Positions 28,779 through 39,123 of a stretch of DNA of 64,000 bases are shown here, one piece after another (position 1 is the stretch's first letter; each line of letters opens with the position of its first letter). The position numbers and the translations under genes are program-made. Source of the stretch: Deinococcus malanensis (GTDB taxonomy: Bacteria; Deinococcota; Deinococci; Deinococcales; Deinococcaceae). The notes under the pieces are model-generated. The model was given only the letters and a program-made list of their open reading frames with translations. It was not told where the DNA came from and did no database searches. The stretch lies in assembly GCF_014647655.1 (NCBI RefSeq), contig NZ_BMPP01000009.1:1-64000 (forward strand), in the 5' to 3' direction.

Positions 28779-29303
28779 TCAGTCAAGGTCCTCATACGCT
28801 GTGCGTGCTCCATAGGTCCCGTCTTCCAGTGAATCGTAGGTGTCGTCTCCGTCATAGTTGTTGACCCAGCAGTGGGCCACGCGAACTTCACCCTCCACGG
28901 TCGCCAGGGTAAAGATCAGCTCGGCCTGATGGGCATGGTCGTAGTCGTGGTTGTATCGGCCGTATACCTCGACACTGGCAAAACCGACCAGACTCTCGGG
29001 CGTCACCTCGCCCGAGATCAGGTGCACCGGATGAACCTCTCCCTCGCACTGATCGTGCCTGAGGTTGTGCAGCTTCTCCTCGAGGGAGGCTTCCAGGTTG
29101 TCCAGGTGCATGACATAGCGCGTCGGAAACGCGAACTCCTCGTCCTCGCTGGGGCGTTCCTCGTCCAGCGCGGCCAGCAGGCGCGGTGCCTGACCCTGGA
29201 AGTACGGCGCGCACACGGCATCGAAGGCCTCCGGATCCCGCTGCAGCAGGGCGCGGGTGGCGCGGCGCAGCACCTCGCTTTCGGGGGTGGTCTGGCTGGT
29301 CAT
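28779..29303 (-). CDS. Acidic cytosolic protein of unknown function
   Basis: This 174-residue acidic protein has no signal peptide or membrane segment. It has an N-terminal helical part with P-S-E-D-E-E-F-A-F and a C-terminal part with Y-G-R-Y-N-H-D-Y-D-H-A-H-Q and W-V-N-N-Y-D-G-D-D-T-Y-D. Coding potential is clear and a TACGCT box six bases before the ATG at 29303 supports the start. I do not recognise the family. The His/Asp-rich C-terminal stretch could bind metal, but that is speculation. It is divergent from the Nudix gene. Confidence 0.65.
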   Translation of the reverse strand: MTSQTTPESEVLRRATRALLQRDPEAFDAVCAPYFQGQAPRLLAALDEERPSEDEEFAFPTRYVMHLDNLEASLEEKLHNLRHDQCEGEVHPVHLISGEVTPESLVGFASVEVYGRYNHDYDHAHQAELIFTLATVEGEVRVAHCWVNNYDGDDTYDSLEDGTYGARTAYEDLD

Positions 29304-29396
29304 GAAAAAAGCGTACCGTGACCGCTGCTCGGCTTCTGCCGGAGATGAGCGCGGGCCCCGGCAGCCTCCTGCACGCGCCGCGCTAGCCTGCAGACC

Positions 29397-29984
29397 ATGA
29401 ACACGCACCCCAACTGGGCCACCCTGACCGAGGACCGTGAGCAGCCCTGGAAAACCCTGTCCTCGCGCGTGCTGGTCGACGGCTTCCGGGTGGTGCTCGA
29501 AGACCGGGTGGAGGTCTCAGGCGGTTCGGAGGCGATCTACCAGTACCGGCCGCGGGGACCCCGGGCGGTGTTCGTGCTGCCGGTGACCGACTCGGGTGAG
29601 GCGGTGCTGATCCGGCAGTACCGCTATCCCCTGCGGGCCAGCATCGTGGAAGTTGTGGCGGGCGGCGTGGAACGGGGCGAGGATCTTCTGGCGGCCGCCG
29701 AGCGCGAACTGAAGGAGGAGGTGGGCGGCACGGCGCGTGAGTGGCAGGCGCTGCCCGGCTTCTACCCGCAACCCAGCATCAGCGGCGTAACCTTCTATCC
29801 GCTGCTGGCCCTGGGCGTGACGCTGGGCGAGACGGCGCACGAGGAGACCGAGACCATCGAGCGGTGTGTCCTGCCGATCACCGAGGCCTACCGCATGCTC
29901 GACGCCGGCGAGATTCAGGACGGTCCCAGCAGCCTGACCCTGTGGCACGCCCGGCGGCCCTTGCAGGAGCGCGGGCTGCTGTGA
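29397..29984 (+). CDS. Nudix hydrolase, ADP-ribose pyrophosphatase type
   Basis: This enzyme probably cleaves ADP-ribose or a similar nucleoside diphosphate sugar. The 195-residue protein has the complete Nudix box, [20 protein letters not shown] at about 85-104, preceded by I-R-Q-Y-R-Y-P and followed by F-Y-P-Q-P, as in the YffH/NudF group. TAGCCT lies seven bases before the ATG. Deinococci carry many Nudix proteins. The YigZ gene follows at 30000. Confidence 0.87.
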   Translation: MNTHPNWATLTEDREQPWKTLSSRVLVDGFRVVLEDRVEVSGGSEAIYQYRPRGPRAVFVLPVTDSGEAVLIRQYRYPLRASIVEVVAGGVERGEDLLAAAERELKEEVGGTAREWQALPGFYPQPSISGVTFYPLLALGVTLGETAHEETETIERCVLPITEAYRMLDAGEIQDGPSSLTLWHARRPLQERGLL

Positions 29985-29999
29985 GGTGCCAGGACACCG

Positions 30000-30617
30000 A
30001 TGAGTGAGCTTCCCCGCCCCTTCACGACCCTGGCTGGCCCCCACCGCCATGACGCGGTCATCGAGAACAGCGAGTTCCTGACCTTCGCGGAGCGTGCCGA
30101 TACCCCCGAGCAGGCCGTGGCCCAGCTTGCGGCGCTGCGGGCACGCTACCCGGACGCGACCCATCACTGCTGGGCCTACCGGATCGGGGCGGCGTACCGC
30201 TTCAACGATGATGGCGAGCCCGGAGGCACGGCGGGCGCCCCGATCCTGAAAGCCATCGAGGGCCAGGGCGTGGACCACGTCATGGTGGTCGTCGTGCGCT
30301 TCTACGGCGGCGTGAAGCTGGGTACCGGCGGGCTGGTGCGCGCCTACGGGGGCGGCGCGGCCGAATGCCTGCGGACAGCGGCAAAGTTCGAGGTCCGGCC
30401 CCGGCAGGCGCTGCGGGTCAGCGTGGGCTTCGATCACCTCAGCACGCTGTACCACCAGCTGGGCCTGTTCGACACGGTACGCGGGGAGGAGGACTACACC
30501 GCCCAGGGCGTCACGCTGCCGGTGGAACTGTTCCCTGAGGACGTCCAGGCCTTCACGCAGGCCCTGCGCGACGCCACGCGCGGCGCGGCGGAAGTGGCGG
30601 AAGTCAGCCCGGCGTGA
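30000..30617 (+). CDS. YigZ/IMPACT family protein
   Basis: The 205-residue protein matches the YigZ (UPF0029) family: E-N-S-E-F-L near the N-terminus, [25 protein letters not shown] and [18 protein letters not shown]. Eukaryotic IMPACT modulates translation control; the bacterial function is not known, though structure suggests nucleic acid binding. It begins 15 bases after the Nudix stop and is probably in the same transcript. Confidence 0.9.
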   Translation: MSELPRPFTTLAGPHRHDAVIENSEFLTFAERADTPEQAVAQLAALRARYPDATHHCWAYRIGAAYRFNDDGEPGGTAGAPILKAIEGQGVDHVMVVVVRFYGGVKLGTGGLVRAYGGGAAECLRTAAKFEVRPRQALRVSVGFDHLSTLYHQLGLFDTVRGEEDYTAQGVTLPVELFPEDVQAFTQALRDATRGAAEVAEVSPA

Positions 30618-30666
30618 GCCCGCGCTCATCAGGTCACGCGCCCCTTTCTTCCCTACACTCAGCGCC

Positions 30667-31866
30667 GTGCAGCTGTCCATGGCCAACCTGAGCGCCGTCT
30701 ACCGCGCTTATCCCTCACAGTTCTGGGTGCTGTGGGTGGGCACACTGATCAACCGCCTGGGCGAGTTCGTGGTGCCCCTGCTGGGCTTTTACCTCGTGTC
30801 GGCGCTGGACATGAGCACCGTTCAGGTCAGTCTGGTCCTGGGTGTCCTGGGCGTGGGGCGCTTCGTGGCGGAGGGACTGGGAGGCACGCTCAGCGACCGG
30901 CTGGGCACCGGCGCGACCATGATTCTGGCCCTGAGTGGCGGCGCGGTGATGCTGCTGGGCCTCTCGACCGCCACCAGCTTTCCGGGTGTCCTGCTGGGGA
31001 CGCTGCTGTTCTCGCTGTTCACGGCGCTGTACAAGCCGGCCGCCAGCAGCGCCGTGGCCGAACTCACGTCGGGCGCCCAGCGCACGCGGGCCTACAACCT
31101 GCTGTACTGGGCCATCAACGTCGGGGCGTCGGTCGCTCCGGCGCTGGGCGGCTGGCTCTCGGGCATATCCTTCCGGCTGCTGTTCTACCTGGACGCGGCC
31201 ACCATGGCTGTATACGCCCTGCTGCTGGGACTGGCGCACCGCAAGACCAGGCGGCCGGCCAGAAGCAGGGAACACAAAGCAACCCTGTTGCCGCGCGATC
31301 CGCTGCTGTGGAGTTTCTGCCTGGCCTCGCTGCTGTTCGGGATGACCTACCAGAGCTACAAGCTGCTGGCGCTGGTGTTCGCGCAGCAGGGGTTCAGTGC
31401 CGTTCAGTACGGGCAGGCCCTGTCGGTCAACGGCCTGATCGTTGTGCTGCTGGGCCTGCCTTTGGGGCACGCGATTTCGCTGAGCAACCATCCGCGCTGG
31501 CAGGCGGCCGGTGCCCTGCTGCTGGGGGCCGGGTTCCTGATCCACGCCTTTGCCCAGACCTTTGGGGTGCATCTGGCCGCCATCTTCGTCTGGTCCCTGG
31601 GAGAGGTCGTGGCCTACAGCATCAGCAAAAGCATCATTGCCGAACTGGGCCCGCCCGAGCAGCGCGGCAGCTACATCGGGCTGGTGGGGAGCATGGCCGG
31701 TCTGGCGACCCTGCTGGCGCCGCTGCTGGGTGGGGTGATCCTGGCCCGCTTCGGCGCCGGACCGCTCTGGATCAGCGTGGCTGGCCTGGCCTTTCTGGCC
31801 GCGCTGATGTACTGGCGCCTCGAACCGGCCGTGACCCGCCGGCGCACCCGGGCTGCCCCAGCCTGA
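30667..31866 (+). CDS. Major facilitator superfamily transporter
   Basis: The 399-residue protein has about twelve hydrophobic helices and the MFS loop 2-3 motif in G-G-T-L-S-D-R-L-G near residue 75. A charged central loop ([10 protein letters not shown]) divides two six-helix halves. It is probably a drug or metabolite exporter of the DHA1 kind, but the substrate cannot be read from sequence. The GTG start at 30667 follows TACACT by seven bases, giving a leaderless mRNA. Confidence 0.85.
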   Translation: MQLSMANLSAVYRAYPSQFWVLWVGTLINRLGEFVVPLLGFYLVSALDMSTVQVSLVLGVLGVGRFVAEGLGGTLSDRLGTGATMILALSGGAVMLLGLSTATSFPGVLLGTLLFSLFTALYKPAASSAVAELTSGAQRTRAYNLLYWAINVGASVAPALGGWLSGISFRLLFYLDAATMAVYALLLGLAHRKTRRPARSREHKATLLPRDPLLWSFCLASLLFGMTYQSYKLLALVFAQQGFSAVQYGQALSVNGLIVVLLGLPLGHAISLSNHPRWQAAGALLLGAGFLIHAFAQTFGVHLAAIFVWSLGEVVAYSISKSIIAELGPPEQRGSYIGLVGSMAGLATLLAPLLGGVILARFGAGPLWISVAGLAFLAALMYWRLEPAVTRRRTRAAPA

Positions 31867-31924
31867 ACTGGGCCCTCAACTGGGCACTGTCCCTGGGTCC
31901 CGGCCAGCCTCTAGACTTCCGGGG

Positions 31925-32428
31925 ATGACGGCCAAGTCCCTTTCTTCTGCCCTGCCCTACCGGATCGGGTACGGTGAGGACGCCCACCGCCTGGCGCCCG
32001 GCCTTCCACTGATCCTGGGCGGGGTCCCCATTCCGAACGCCGAAAAAGGCGCCGTGGCCCACAGCGATGGAGACGCTGTGCTGCACGCCGTGGCAGACGC
32101 GCTGCTCTCGGGACTGGCCCTGGGCGATATCGGGCACTATTTTCCCGATACGGCCACCGAGTACAGGGAAATGGACTCGCGCATCATCCTCGACCGGGCC
32201 CTGGTGCTGGTCCGGGCACGCAGCTACGCGCCGGTGAACGTGGCGCTGGTCGTGACCCTGGACCGCCCCAAGCTGGGGCCGCTGCGCAGTGATATCGCCC
32301 GGACGGTGGCCGGGCTGCTGGACCTGCCGGCCTCGGAGGTCGGGGTGAGCTTCAAGACCTCCGAGGGGCTGGCGCCCGACCACGTGCAGACCCGCGTGAC
32401 AGTCCTGCTGGGGCGCACCGGTGACTGA
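31925..32428 (+). CDS. ispF: 2-C-methyl-D-erythritol 2,4-cyclodiphosphate synthase
   Basis: IspF closes the cyclic diphosphate ring in the non-mevalonate isoprenoid pathway. The 167-residue protein has G-Y-G-E-D-A-H-R-L (in place of the usual G-x-G-x-D-x-H), [20 protein letters not shown] and C-terminal K-T-S-E-G-L, covering the zinc ligands and the CDP site. TAGACT lies seven bases before the ATG. trmL overlaps its 3' end by 8 bp. Confidence 0.94.
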   Translation: MTAKSLSSALPYRIGYGEDAHRLAPGLPLILGGVPIPNAEKGAVAHSDGDAVLHAVADALLSGLALGDIGHYFPDTATEYREMDSRIILDRALVLVRARSYAPVNVALVVTLDRPKLGPLRSDIARTVAGLLDLPASEVGVSFKTSEGLAPDHVQTRVTVLLGRTGD

Positions 32429-32912
32429 GACAGGGGGGAGTGGGGCCGCCGCTCCCGGACCGATGCTGCATCTGGTCCTGTTTGAGCCCGAGAAGGCCGG
32501 CAACGTGGGCAACGTGGCGCGCACCTGCTCGGTCCTGGGCGCTGAGTTGCATCTGATCCGCCCCTTTGGGTTCCGCTTGCATGACCGCGAGTTCCGCCGC
32601 GCTGTCATGGACTACCTGGAAGGTGTCACGCTGCACGAGCATGCCAGCTGGACGGCGTTTCAGACCAGCCTGAGGGCCGAGGCCCGCGTGTTCGCCTTTT
32701 CCACCCACGCCAGCGACCTCTACACCCGGGCCGGCTTTCAACGGGGCGACTACCTGCTGTTTGGCCCGGAGTCACGCGGGCTGCCGGTCTGGCTGCGCGA
32801 CGCCCTGCCGAAGCTGAAGTTGCCTCAGCCGGGTGGAGGCCGCAGCCTGAATCTGGCGGTTGCGGCTGGCGTGGCGGCGTTCGAGGCCGGGCGCCAGATC
32901 GAAGGCTGGTAG
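32421..32912 (+). CDS. trmL: tRNA (cytidine/uridine-2'-O-)-methyltransferase, TrmL type
   Basis: TrmL methylates the ribose of the wobble nucleotide in leucine tRNAs. The 163-residue SPOUT protein shows [10 protein letters not shown], the N-V-G-N-V-A-R-T motif 1, motif 2 [11 protein letters not shown] and motif 3 [12 protein letters not shown], which together form the SAM knot. The GTG at 32421 overlaps ispF by 8 bp; the ATG at 32463 would remove a 14-residue extension and match most homologues, so the true start may be there. Confidence 0.88.
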   Translation: MTETGGSGAAAPGPMLHLVLFEPEKAGNVGNVARTCSVLGAELHLIRPFGFRLHDREFRRAVMDYLEGVTLHEHASWTAFQTSLRAEARVFAFSTHASDLYTRAGFQRGDYLLFGPESRGLPVWLRDALPKLKLPQPGGGRSLNLAVAAGVAAFEAGRQIEGW

Positions 32913-33033
32913 GCCCGGGGGTGGATCACGGAAACACGGGGCCGACCGGCTGTCAGGGCCATGTGACGCCGCTTGCCATATCGTGTGGTCCGAACGCTAT
33001 GGCCACCCACACTCACCCGCCAGGGATGCTGCC

Positions 33034-35598
33034 ATGACCGACAAGAATGGGTCTGCGGTTAACAACCCGGTTGAAAGGAACGGAAACTTCTACCGCCTGC
33101 TGATCGAGCACAGCACGGACCTGATCACCCTGCTGGGTGAGCATGGACAGGTGCTGTACTCCAGCCCGTCGATCCATGCCCACTTGGGATACGGCGGCGC
33201 GCCCGGTCGTGAGGTGCCTGGACATGTCCGGGATCTGGTGCACTCGGCAGACTGGCCTGCCGTGGAACAGCAGGTCCAGCAGACCCCGCCCGATGGCCGC
33301 TCGGACCTGCTGCCCTACCGGGTACGGCACCTGAACGGTCACTGGCAGTGGCTGGAGGGCACGGTTGTCAATCTGCTGCACCACCCGGACGTGGGTGCGT
33401 ATCTTCTGGCGGTAAGGGACGTCACGGAAGCGGTGCGCATTCAGGCAGAGCTGCGGGCACGGACGCAGGAACGCGCCGATCTCCTGGAGAGCATCACTGA
33501 CGCCTTCTATGTCCTGGACCGCGACTGGCGCTTCGTGTATGTGAATGCCCAGGCGCAACACCTGCTGGGGAAATCCGCAGACGAGCTGATCGGACAGGTG
33601 AAGTGGGACGTCTTTCCGGAGTCCACCAACAATCTGGTGGGCACGCAGTACCGCGAGGCCGTGCGCAGCGGGCTTCCCCAGAAGTTCGAGGTGTACTACG
33701 AACCCCTGGAGCTGTGGGCGGAAGCGCATCTGTACCCCTCTGCGCGCGGCCTGTCAGTGACGTTCCAGGACATTGGCGCGCGCAAGGCGGCGGAGCGCGC
33801 CGAGCAGCAGCGCAGCCGCATTCTGGAACTGACCTTGCAGGGCACCCCCCTGGAGCAGCTTCTGCATGAAGTCGCCGTGCTGGTCGAGCAGCAGCGCCCC
33901 GGGGTGCTGTGCTCCGTGCTGCTGAGGCAGGGCGATCGGCTGTTCACGGCGGCGGCACCCTCCTTGCCGGACACCTACAGCCGCGCGATTGACGGGCTTC
34001 AGATCGGTGCCGGGCAGGGCGCCTGCGGTACGGCGGCCTTCACACGTCAGGCGGTCGTTGCGCATGACATCAACGACGATCCGCGCTGCGCGCCTTACCT
34101 GGGGATCCTGCAGTTGCACGGCCTGCGCAGCTGTGTGTCCCTGCCGGTCCTGGATGAGCAGGGACATGTGCTCGGCACCCTTGCCCTGTACGAACGCAGC
34201 GTGGCCAGCGGAGCCACCGGGCACCTGGACACGCTGTTCCACGCCCGCGATCTGGCTGCTCTGGCGATCAAGCACCATCAGCTGACAGCGCAGCTTCGCC
34301 ACCAGGCGCATCACGACGCCCTCACAGGCCTGCCGAACCGGACCCTGTTTACCGAGCGGCTCGCCGACGCGCTGGGTCAGTCGGAACGCGCCCGGTCCTC
34401 CACGGCGCTGCTGTTCGTGGATCTCGACGATTTCAAGGGCGTGAACGATACGGTCGGACATCACATCGGCGACCAGGTGCTGCAGGCGGTTGCCGGGCGT
34501 CTGCAGGCCTGTGCCCGGCGCGGTGACGTGGTCGCCCGCGTGGGCGGTGATGAGTTCACCCTGGTTCTGCCGTTCGCGGAGGAAGCGCATGCCACCGCAG
34601 TCGCGCAGCGCATTCTGAACGAGCTGGCCCGTCCGTTCGAGGTCCAGGGACGCTCCTTCCATCTAGGAGCATCCATCGGGATCAGCGTCTCCCCGCATGG
34701 TGGGCACGACGGCGATACCCTGCACCGGCATGCAGACCTGGCCATGTACCGCGCCAAGGACCAGAAAAGCGGTATTGCCGTGTTCGAAGCGGCCATGAAT
34801 CAGCAGGCGCAGCTTCGCCTGCAGCTCGCCACGGACCTGCGGCTGGCGCTGGAGGCCCCCCATACGCAACTGGAGCTGCATTACCAGCCGCAGGTGCGCC
34901 TGGAAGACGGGCAGGTGGTCGGCGCCGAGGCACTGGTGCGCTGGCGACACCCACATCTGGGTCTGGTGCCCCCGGGGCAGTTCATTCCAGTGGCAGAGAG
35001 CACCGGCCTGATCGTGCCGCTGGGCATATGGGTGTTGAACGAGGCGTGCCGGCAGGCAGCCGACTGGGCAGCACACGGACACAGTGGGCTGCGTGTCGCC
35101 GTGAACGTTTCCGCGCTGCAGTTTGCCAGACCCGATTTCGTGGACACGGTGTCGGCCACGCTGCACGCCACCGGTCTGCCTGCCGACCAGCTGGAGGTGG
35201 AGCTCACCGAGAGCGCCGTGATGCAGGACGTTCACGGCGCGGTGGAGCGTATGGAACGCCTGCGTGCGCTGGGCGTGTCGGTCGCGGTGGACGATTTCGG
35301 AACCGGCTACTCCAGCCTCAGTTACCTGCAGCGCCTGCCGCTCAATGTCCTCAAGATCGACCGGGCGTTCGTGCAGGGCCTGGAGGTGAACACGACGTCC
35401 CGGTCGGTGGTCCAGGCGATCCTGGGACTGGCACAGCACCTGAACCTCAACTGCGTGGCAGAAGGAGTGGAGACCCCCGAGGAGCGGGAGGCGCTGCGGG
35501 CCATCGGGTGCCGGTACGCGCAGGGCTTTCACTTCGCGCGTCCCCTGCCGGCGCCGGCCCTGCTGGAACTGCTGAGCCGCACGGGCCACCTGCTTTGA
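33034..35598 (+). CDS. PAS-PAS-GAF-GGDEF-EAL cyclic-di-GMP protein
   Basis: This 854-residue cytosolic protein can make and degrade cyclic di-GMP. Two PAS domains (about 15-140 and 145-270) and a GAF domain (about 285-425) precede a GGDEF domain with intact G-G-D-E-F and, five residues before it, an R-x-x-D product-inhibition site (R-R-G-D). The EAL domain follows with A-E-A-L-V-R-W, N-V-S-A, E-L-T-E-S, D-D-F-G-T-G-Y-S-S-L, K-I-D and A-E-G-V-E, so the phosphodiesterase should be active too. PAS/GAF inputs may choose which activity dominates. No transmembrane segment is seen. The ATG at 33034 is chosen because upstream codons look non-coding. Confidence 0.93.
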   Translation: MTDKNGSAVNNPVERNGNFYRLLIEHSTDLITLLGEHGQVLYSSPSIHAHLGYGGAPGREVPGHVRDLVHSADWPAVEQQVQQTPPDGRSDLLPYRVRHLNGHWQWLEGTVVNLLHHPDVGAYLLAVRDVTEAVRIQAELRARTQERADLLESITDAFYVLDRDWRFVYVNAQAQHLLGKSADELIGQVKWDVFPESTNNLVGTQYREAVRSGLPQKFEVYYEPLELWAEAHLYPSARGLSVTFQDIGARKAAERAEQQRSRILELTLQGTPLEQLLHEVAVLVEQQRPGVLCSVLLRQGDRLFTAAAPSLPDTYSRAIDGLQIGAGQGACGTAAFTRQAVVAHDINDDPRCAPYLGILQLHGLRSCVSLPVLDEQGHVLGTLALYERSVASGATGHLDTLFHARDLAALAIKHHQLTAQLRHQAHHDALTGLPNRTLFTERLADALGQSERARSSTALLFVDLDDFKGVNDTVGHHIGDQVLQAVAGRLQACARRGDVVARVGGDEFTLVLPFAEEAHATAVAQRILNELARPFEVQGRSFHLGASIGISVSPHGGHDGDTLHRHADLAMYRAKDQKSGIAVFEAAMNQQAQLRLQLATDLRLALEAPHTQLELHYQPQVRLEDGQVVGAEALVRWRHPHLGLVPPGQFIPVAESTGLIVPLGIWVLNEACRQAADWAAHGHSGLRVAVNVSALQFARPDFVDTVSATLHATGLPADQLEVELTESAVMQDVHGAVERMERLRALGVSVAVDDFGTGYSSLSYLQRLPLNVLKIDRAFVQGLEVNTTSRSVVQAILGLAQHLNLNCVAEGVETPEEREALRAIGCRYAQGFHFARPLPAPALLELLSRTGHLL

Positions 35599-35691
35599 GG
35601 TTCGGCAGCCAGGGATGGGCGCTGGCGAGCCCGCAGAACCGGAGGCTGTGCCCCGACTGCTAGAGAAAGGGCAGCGCGTAGAGTAAGGAGA

Positions 35692-36927
35692 ATGACAACT
35701 TCTGACTTTGAGACGAAGCTCGCGCGCTACGCCGAACTGCTGGTTCACACTGGCGTGAACCTTCCCGAGGGTGGAAAGCTGCTGGTCACCGCCCCCCTGG
35801 AGGCGGCGGCGCTGGTTCAGCGGGTCACACGCGCCGCCTACCGCGCCGGCGCCGTGCACGTGAAGGTCAACTACACCGACCAGATGCTGTCGCTGGCCCT
35901 GTTCGAGGACGGCTCGGACGCCGCGGTGGCCTTCTTGCCCGAATGGGTGGCGCTGGAGGCCGAGAAGGCTGTCGAGGACGGCTACGCCCGCCTGAGCATC
36001 GCCGGGGACGATCCCAACCTGCTGTCCGGGGTCAACCCGGACCGGGTGGCCCTGCGCAGCAAACTGCAGGCCCAGGCCATGAAGGCCGTGTCCGAGGCCG
36101 TGGGAGGCTTCGCGGTGAACTGGTGCGTGGCGGCCATGAGCACGCCCGCCTGGGCCACGCGGGTCTACCCGGACCTGAGCCCGGACGAAGCCGTCTCGCG
36201 CCTGTGGGACGACATCTTTACGGTCACCCGCGCCGACCAGCCGGACCCGGTGGCGGCCTGGAACACCCACCTGGGCGAACTGGAACGCCTGACGGCCCTG
36301 CTGACCGAAAAACAGTACGCCGCCATCCACCTGAAGTCTGAACTGGGCACCGATCTGACGGTGGGGCTGGCTGACGGGCACATCTGGCAGGGCGGCGCCG
36401 AGACTGCGCGCAACGGTATTCGCGGCGTGCCCAACCTGCCCACCGACGAGGTCTTCACCGCTCCGCACCGCGGCCGCGTGGACGGCTGGGCCGTGGCCAG
36501 CAAACCCCTGAGTGTGCGGGGCCAGTTACTGGACGGCATCCGGGTCCGTTTCGAGAACGGCCGGGCGGTGGAAGTCACGGCCCGGCAGGGCGAGGAAACG
36601 CTGCGCAAGCTGATCGAGACCGACGAGGGCGCCGCGCACCTGGGCGAACTGGCACTGGTCAAGGCCTCCGCGCCGGTTGCCCGGACCGGCACCCTGTTCC
36701 TGAACACGCTGTTCGACGAGAATGCCGCCTCGCACATCGCCCTAGGACGCTGCTACCCCACCAACGTGCAGCACGGCGAGAACCCCGAGGCACTGCGCGC
36801 TGCGGGTGGCAACGACAGCCTGATACACGTGGACTGGATGATCGGCACGCCCGGAACCGACGTGGATGGTGTCATGGCCAGCGGCGAGCGCGAGCCGTTG
36901 ATGCGCGGTGGTGAATGGGTGATCTGA
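35692..36927 (+). CDS. M29-family aminopeptidase
   Basis: This 411-residue metallo-aminopeptidase belongs to the AmpS/PepS/aminopeptidase T group, which releases N-terminal residues from peptides. The family metal ligands can be placed in [10 protein letters not shown] and in the C-terminal H-I-A-L-G-R-C-Y (His), [10 protein letters not shown] (His, Asp). Length is usual. AAGGAG lies four bases before the ATG and TAGAGT seven, so translation may be either SD-led or leaderless. Confidence 0.9.
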   Translation: MTTSDFETKLARYAELLVHTGVNLPEGGKLLVTAPLEAAALVQRVTRAAYRAGAVHVKVNYTDQMLSLALFEDGSDAAVAFLPEWVALEAEKAVEDGYARLSIAGDDPNLLSGVNPDRVALRSKLQAQAMKAVSEAVGGFAVNWCVAAMSTPAWATRVYPDLSPDEAVSRLWDDIFTVTRADQPDPVAAWNTHLGELERLTALLTEKQYAAIHLKSELGTDLTVGLADGHIWQGGAETARNGIRGVPNLPTDEVFTAPHRGRVDGWAVASKPLSVRGQLLDGIRVRFENGRAVEVTARQGEETLRKLIETDEGAAHLGELALVKASAPVARTGTLFLNTLFDENAASHIALGRCYPTNVQHGENPEALRAAGGNDSLIHVDWMIGTPGTDVDGVMASGEREPLMRGGEWVI

Positions 36928-37005
36928 AAAGGCTCAGAGAAGGGCAGACCCCATTCCCACCTCACTCAGAAGGCGCCTGCCGACACAGAGGGTAGAATGC
37001 CGGCC

Positions 37006-37572
<567 letters not shown>

Positions 37573-37608
37573 GCTCGGGAAGGGAATCGGCACACCCTCA
37601 GTGCCTCA

Positions 37609-37642
37609 AGCGAGCCCCGGCCTGTTCAGGCCGGGGCTCGCT
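37609..37642 (+). terminator. Strong hairpin after the cyclophilin gene
   Basis: AGCGAGCCCCGGCCTG and CAGGCCGGGGCTCGCT form a perfect 16-bp stem with TT at the tip. Only a weak T-run follows (ATTG), but the stability and place mark a terminator. Confidence 0.8.
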
Positions 37643-37812
37643 ATTGCTGGCGTGTCTGGGTGATGTAAAACCAGGCCTCTGCGCCATCTACGGTGAGCTG
37701 CCCGCAGAAGCTGCGCCCCCGAAGGACAGCTCTTCGTTGTGACAAGGCCAGCCCGCTGGGTGTTTGCTGGATGCTCACACCCCGTCAGGCCGGCAGGCGC
37801 ACAGTGGCCAGT

Positions 37813-38280
37813 ATGAAACGTTTCCTTCTGATCGGCCTGCTGTTCAGTGGCGTCGCTGCGGCCCAGACGCAGGGGAGCCAGATCATCCAGGACAACAACC
37901 GCACCTACCGGATTGCCTGCTCAGGCACGAATGACGTTATTTCCGTGCGGGGCTATAACAACATCGTGACCCTGACGGGCGTGTGCGAGAACCTCGTGAT
38001 TTACGGCAACAGCAATACTGTCATGGCCGTCACGCTGAAAGACATCTGGTTGAGGGGTAACGACAATGTAGTCACGGCCAGCCAGCAGACGCAGGCTCCC
38101 AGGATCAGCAACACCGGAGAGGACAACCGGTATTCGGTCGGAACAGCAGTCTCGGGGCCGACGTCGGTCTCCGGGTCAGCCCAGCAGGCGGACGACAGAG
38201 ATGAGGACGACCGCGACGACAAAGGCAAGAACAAGAAAGGCAAGAAGGACAAAAACAAAGGCAACGGGAAGGGCCGCTGA
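37813..38280 (+). CDS. DUF3060-family secreted protein with charged tail
   Basis: A 155-residue exported protein. Residues 1-18 form a Sec signal peptide ending A-A-A-Q. The central part has the short beta-repeat pattern of DUF3060 (N-N-I-V-T-L-T-G, N-S-N-T-V, N-D-N-V-V), probably a small beta-solenoid, with a Cys pair (S-C/C-S...V-C) that may form a disulfide. The last 35 residues are almost only Asp, Lys, Gly and Asn, which suggests a disordered, possibly surface-bound tail. Function is unknown. Confidence 0.78.
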   Translation: MKRFLLIGLLFSGVAAAQTQGSQIIQDNNRTYRIACSGTNDVISVRGYNNIVTLTGVCENLVIYGNSNTVMAVTLKDIWLRGNDNVVTASQQTQAPRISNTGEDNRYSVGTAVSGPTSVSGSAQQADDRDEDDRDDKGKNKKGKKDKNKGNGKGR

Positions 38281-38311
38281 ACTCCCTCCTGAACGCACAC
38301 GCTCCAAAAGC

Positions 38312-38342
38312 AAGGGGAACAGCCGTAACAGCTGTCCCCCTT
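38312..38342. terminator. Bidirectional terminator between the DUF3060 gene and rpoZ
   Basis: AAGGGGAACAGC (38312-38323) and GCTGTCCCCCTT (38331-38342) pair over 12 positions with one mismatch and a seven-base loop, between two convergent genes. Confidence 0.75.
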
Positions 38343-38358
38343 CCTGATCTGCCCTGCT

Positions 38359-38658
38359 TCAGTCGCGTTCGCGTTCGCGCTCGGCGTTGAGCTGAGCCTG
38401 AATCTGGGCCTGGCGCTGACGCACGTAGTCCTGATGAAAGCGCTGCTCGTCGAGCAGGCTGGTGCCCACCGTCAGTTTGCCGGTGGCCAGTTCACGCATC
38501 GCCTGGGTTACCAGATTGCGCGTACGCACGCGCGTTTCGACCGGCAGGACGCTGGGAGCGCCGGAGCGCAGCTGCAGTGCACGTTTTGCCGTCACGACCG
38601 ACAGGCGGTACTTGCTGTCGGTCATGGAAAGCAACTTGTCAATATCCTTCTCGGCCAT
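38359..38658 (-). CDS. rpoZ: RNA polymerase omega subunit
   Basis: Omega assists assembly of the beta-prime subunit of RNA polymerase. The 99-residue protein starts M-A-E-K-D-I-D-K-L-L and has the conserved helix S-K-Y-R-L-S-V-V-T-A-K-R-A-L-Q-L, then an A-M-R-E-L-A-T-G-K-L stretch. The C-terminal tail is Gln/Arg/Glu-rich as in other deinococci. GGAGG precedes the ATG at 38658. The upstream gene is the ArsR/SmtB regulator on the same strand. Confidence 0.93.
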   Translation of the reverse strand: MAEKDIDKLLSMTDSKYRLSVVTAKRALQLRSGAPSVLPVETRVRTRNLVTQAMRELATGKLTVGTSLLDEQRFHQDYVRQRQAQIQAQLNAERERERD

Positions 38659-38745
38659 ACGACCCTCCTCGCCGCACCTAAGCGCAGGCTTCTCAGCCCC
38701 ACAGTGTATCCCGAACCAGCCCCCTCTCACCAGCCCTGACCACAT

Positions 38746-39123
38746 TTACTCGCGGGCGTGGGCCAGGGCATTGTCGATCAGTGTGGTGACATGGGCGTCC
38801 AGCAGACGGTAGTAGGCCACCCGGCCCACCTTCCGGAAGGCCACGACCCGTCCGGCTCGCAGCAGCCGCAGCTGATGGCTGACGGCACTCTCACTGCTGC
38901 CCACGGCAGCGGCCAGGTCGCACACACACAGTTCCCGGGCGCTCAGGGCACTCAGAATCCGCAACCGGGTGGGGTCGCCCACCAGTTTCAGAAAGTCGCT
39001 GGCCCGCTCCACACAGCTGGTGTCCGGCAGCGCCTCGCGCGCGGCCTGCACCGCCTGCGGGTGCACGCAGGTGACGTCACAGGCCCCCTCTTCCAGCAGG
39101 GAGGCAGGCAGGGCAGCCTTCAC
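38746..39123 (-). CDS. ArsR/SmtB-family metal-sensing repressor
   Basis: This 125-residue winged-helix repressor should release DNA when it binds metal. The wHTH runs from G-D-P-T-R-L-R-I-L through S-E-S-A-V-S-H-Q-L-R-L-L to the wing. Two metal sites can be seen. The alpha-3 type site uses E-L-C-V-C-D-L plus N-terminal cysteines (C-D-V-T-C). The alpha-5 zinc site has Asp, His, His and Glu at the exact SmtB spacing (D-x-H, eleven, H-x-x-E) at the C-terminus. The GTG start overlaps the ATPase stop (GTGA), so the regulator is made with the pump. The operator at 41323 is the likely target. Confidence 0.92.
   Translation of the reverse strand: MKAALPASLLEEGACDVTCVHPQAVQAAREALPDTSCVERASDFLKLVGDPTRLRILSALSARELCVCDLAAAVGSSESAVSHQLRLLRAGRVVAFRKVGRVAYYRLLDAHVTTLIDNALAHARE

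Noticed and set aside
30732..31928. 398-residue plus-strand frame inside the MFS gene
   Set aside because: It is an out-of-frame shadow, rich in Arg, Gly and Ala; the MFS frame has clear transmembrane helices.
34663..36468. Long 601-residue minus-strand frame opposite the GGDEF-EAL and M29 genes
   Set aside because: It spans two real genes on the other strand and shows no recognisable protein sequence.
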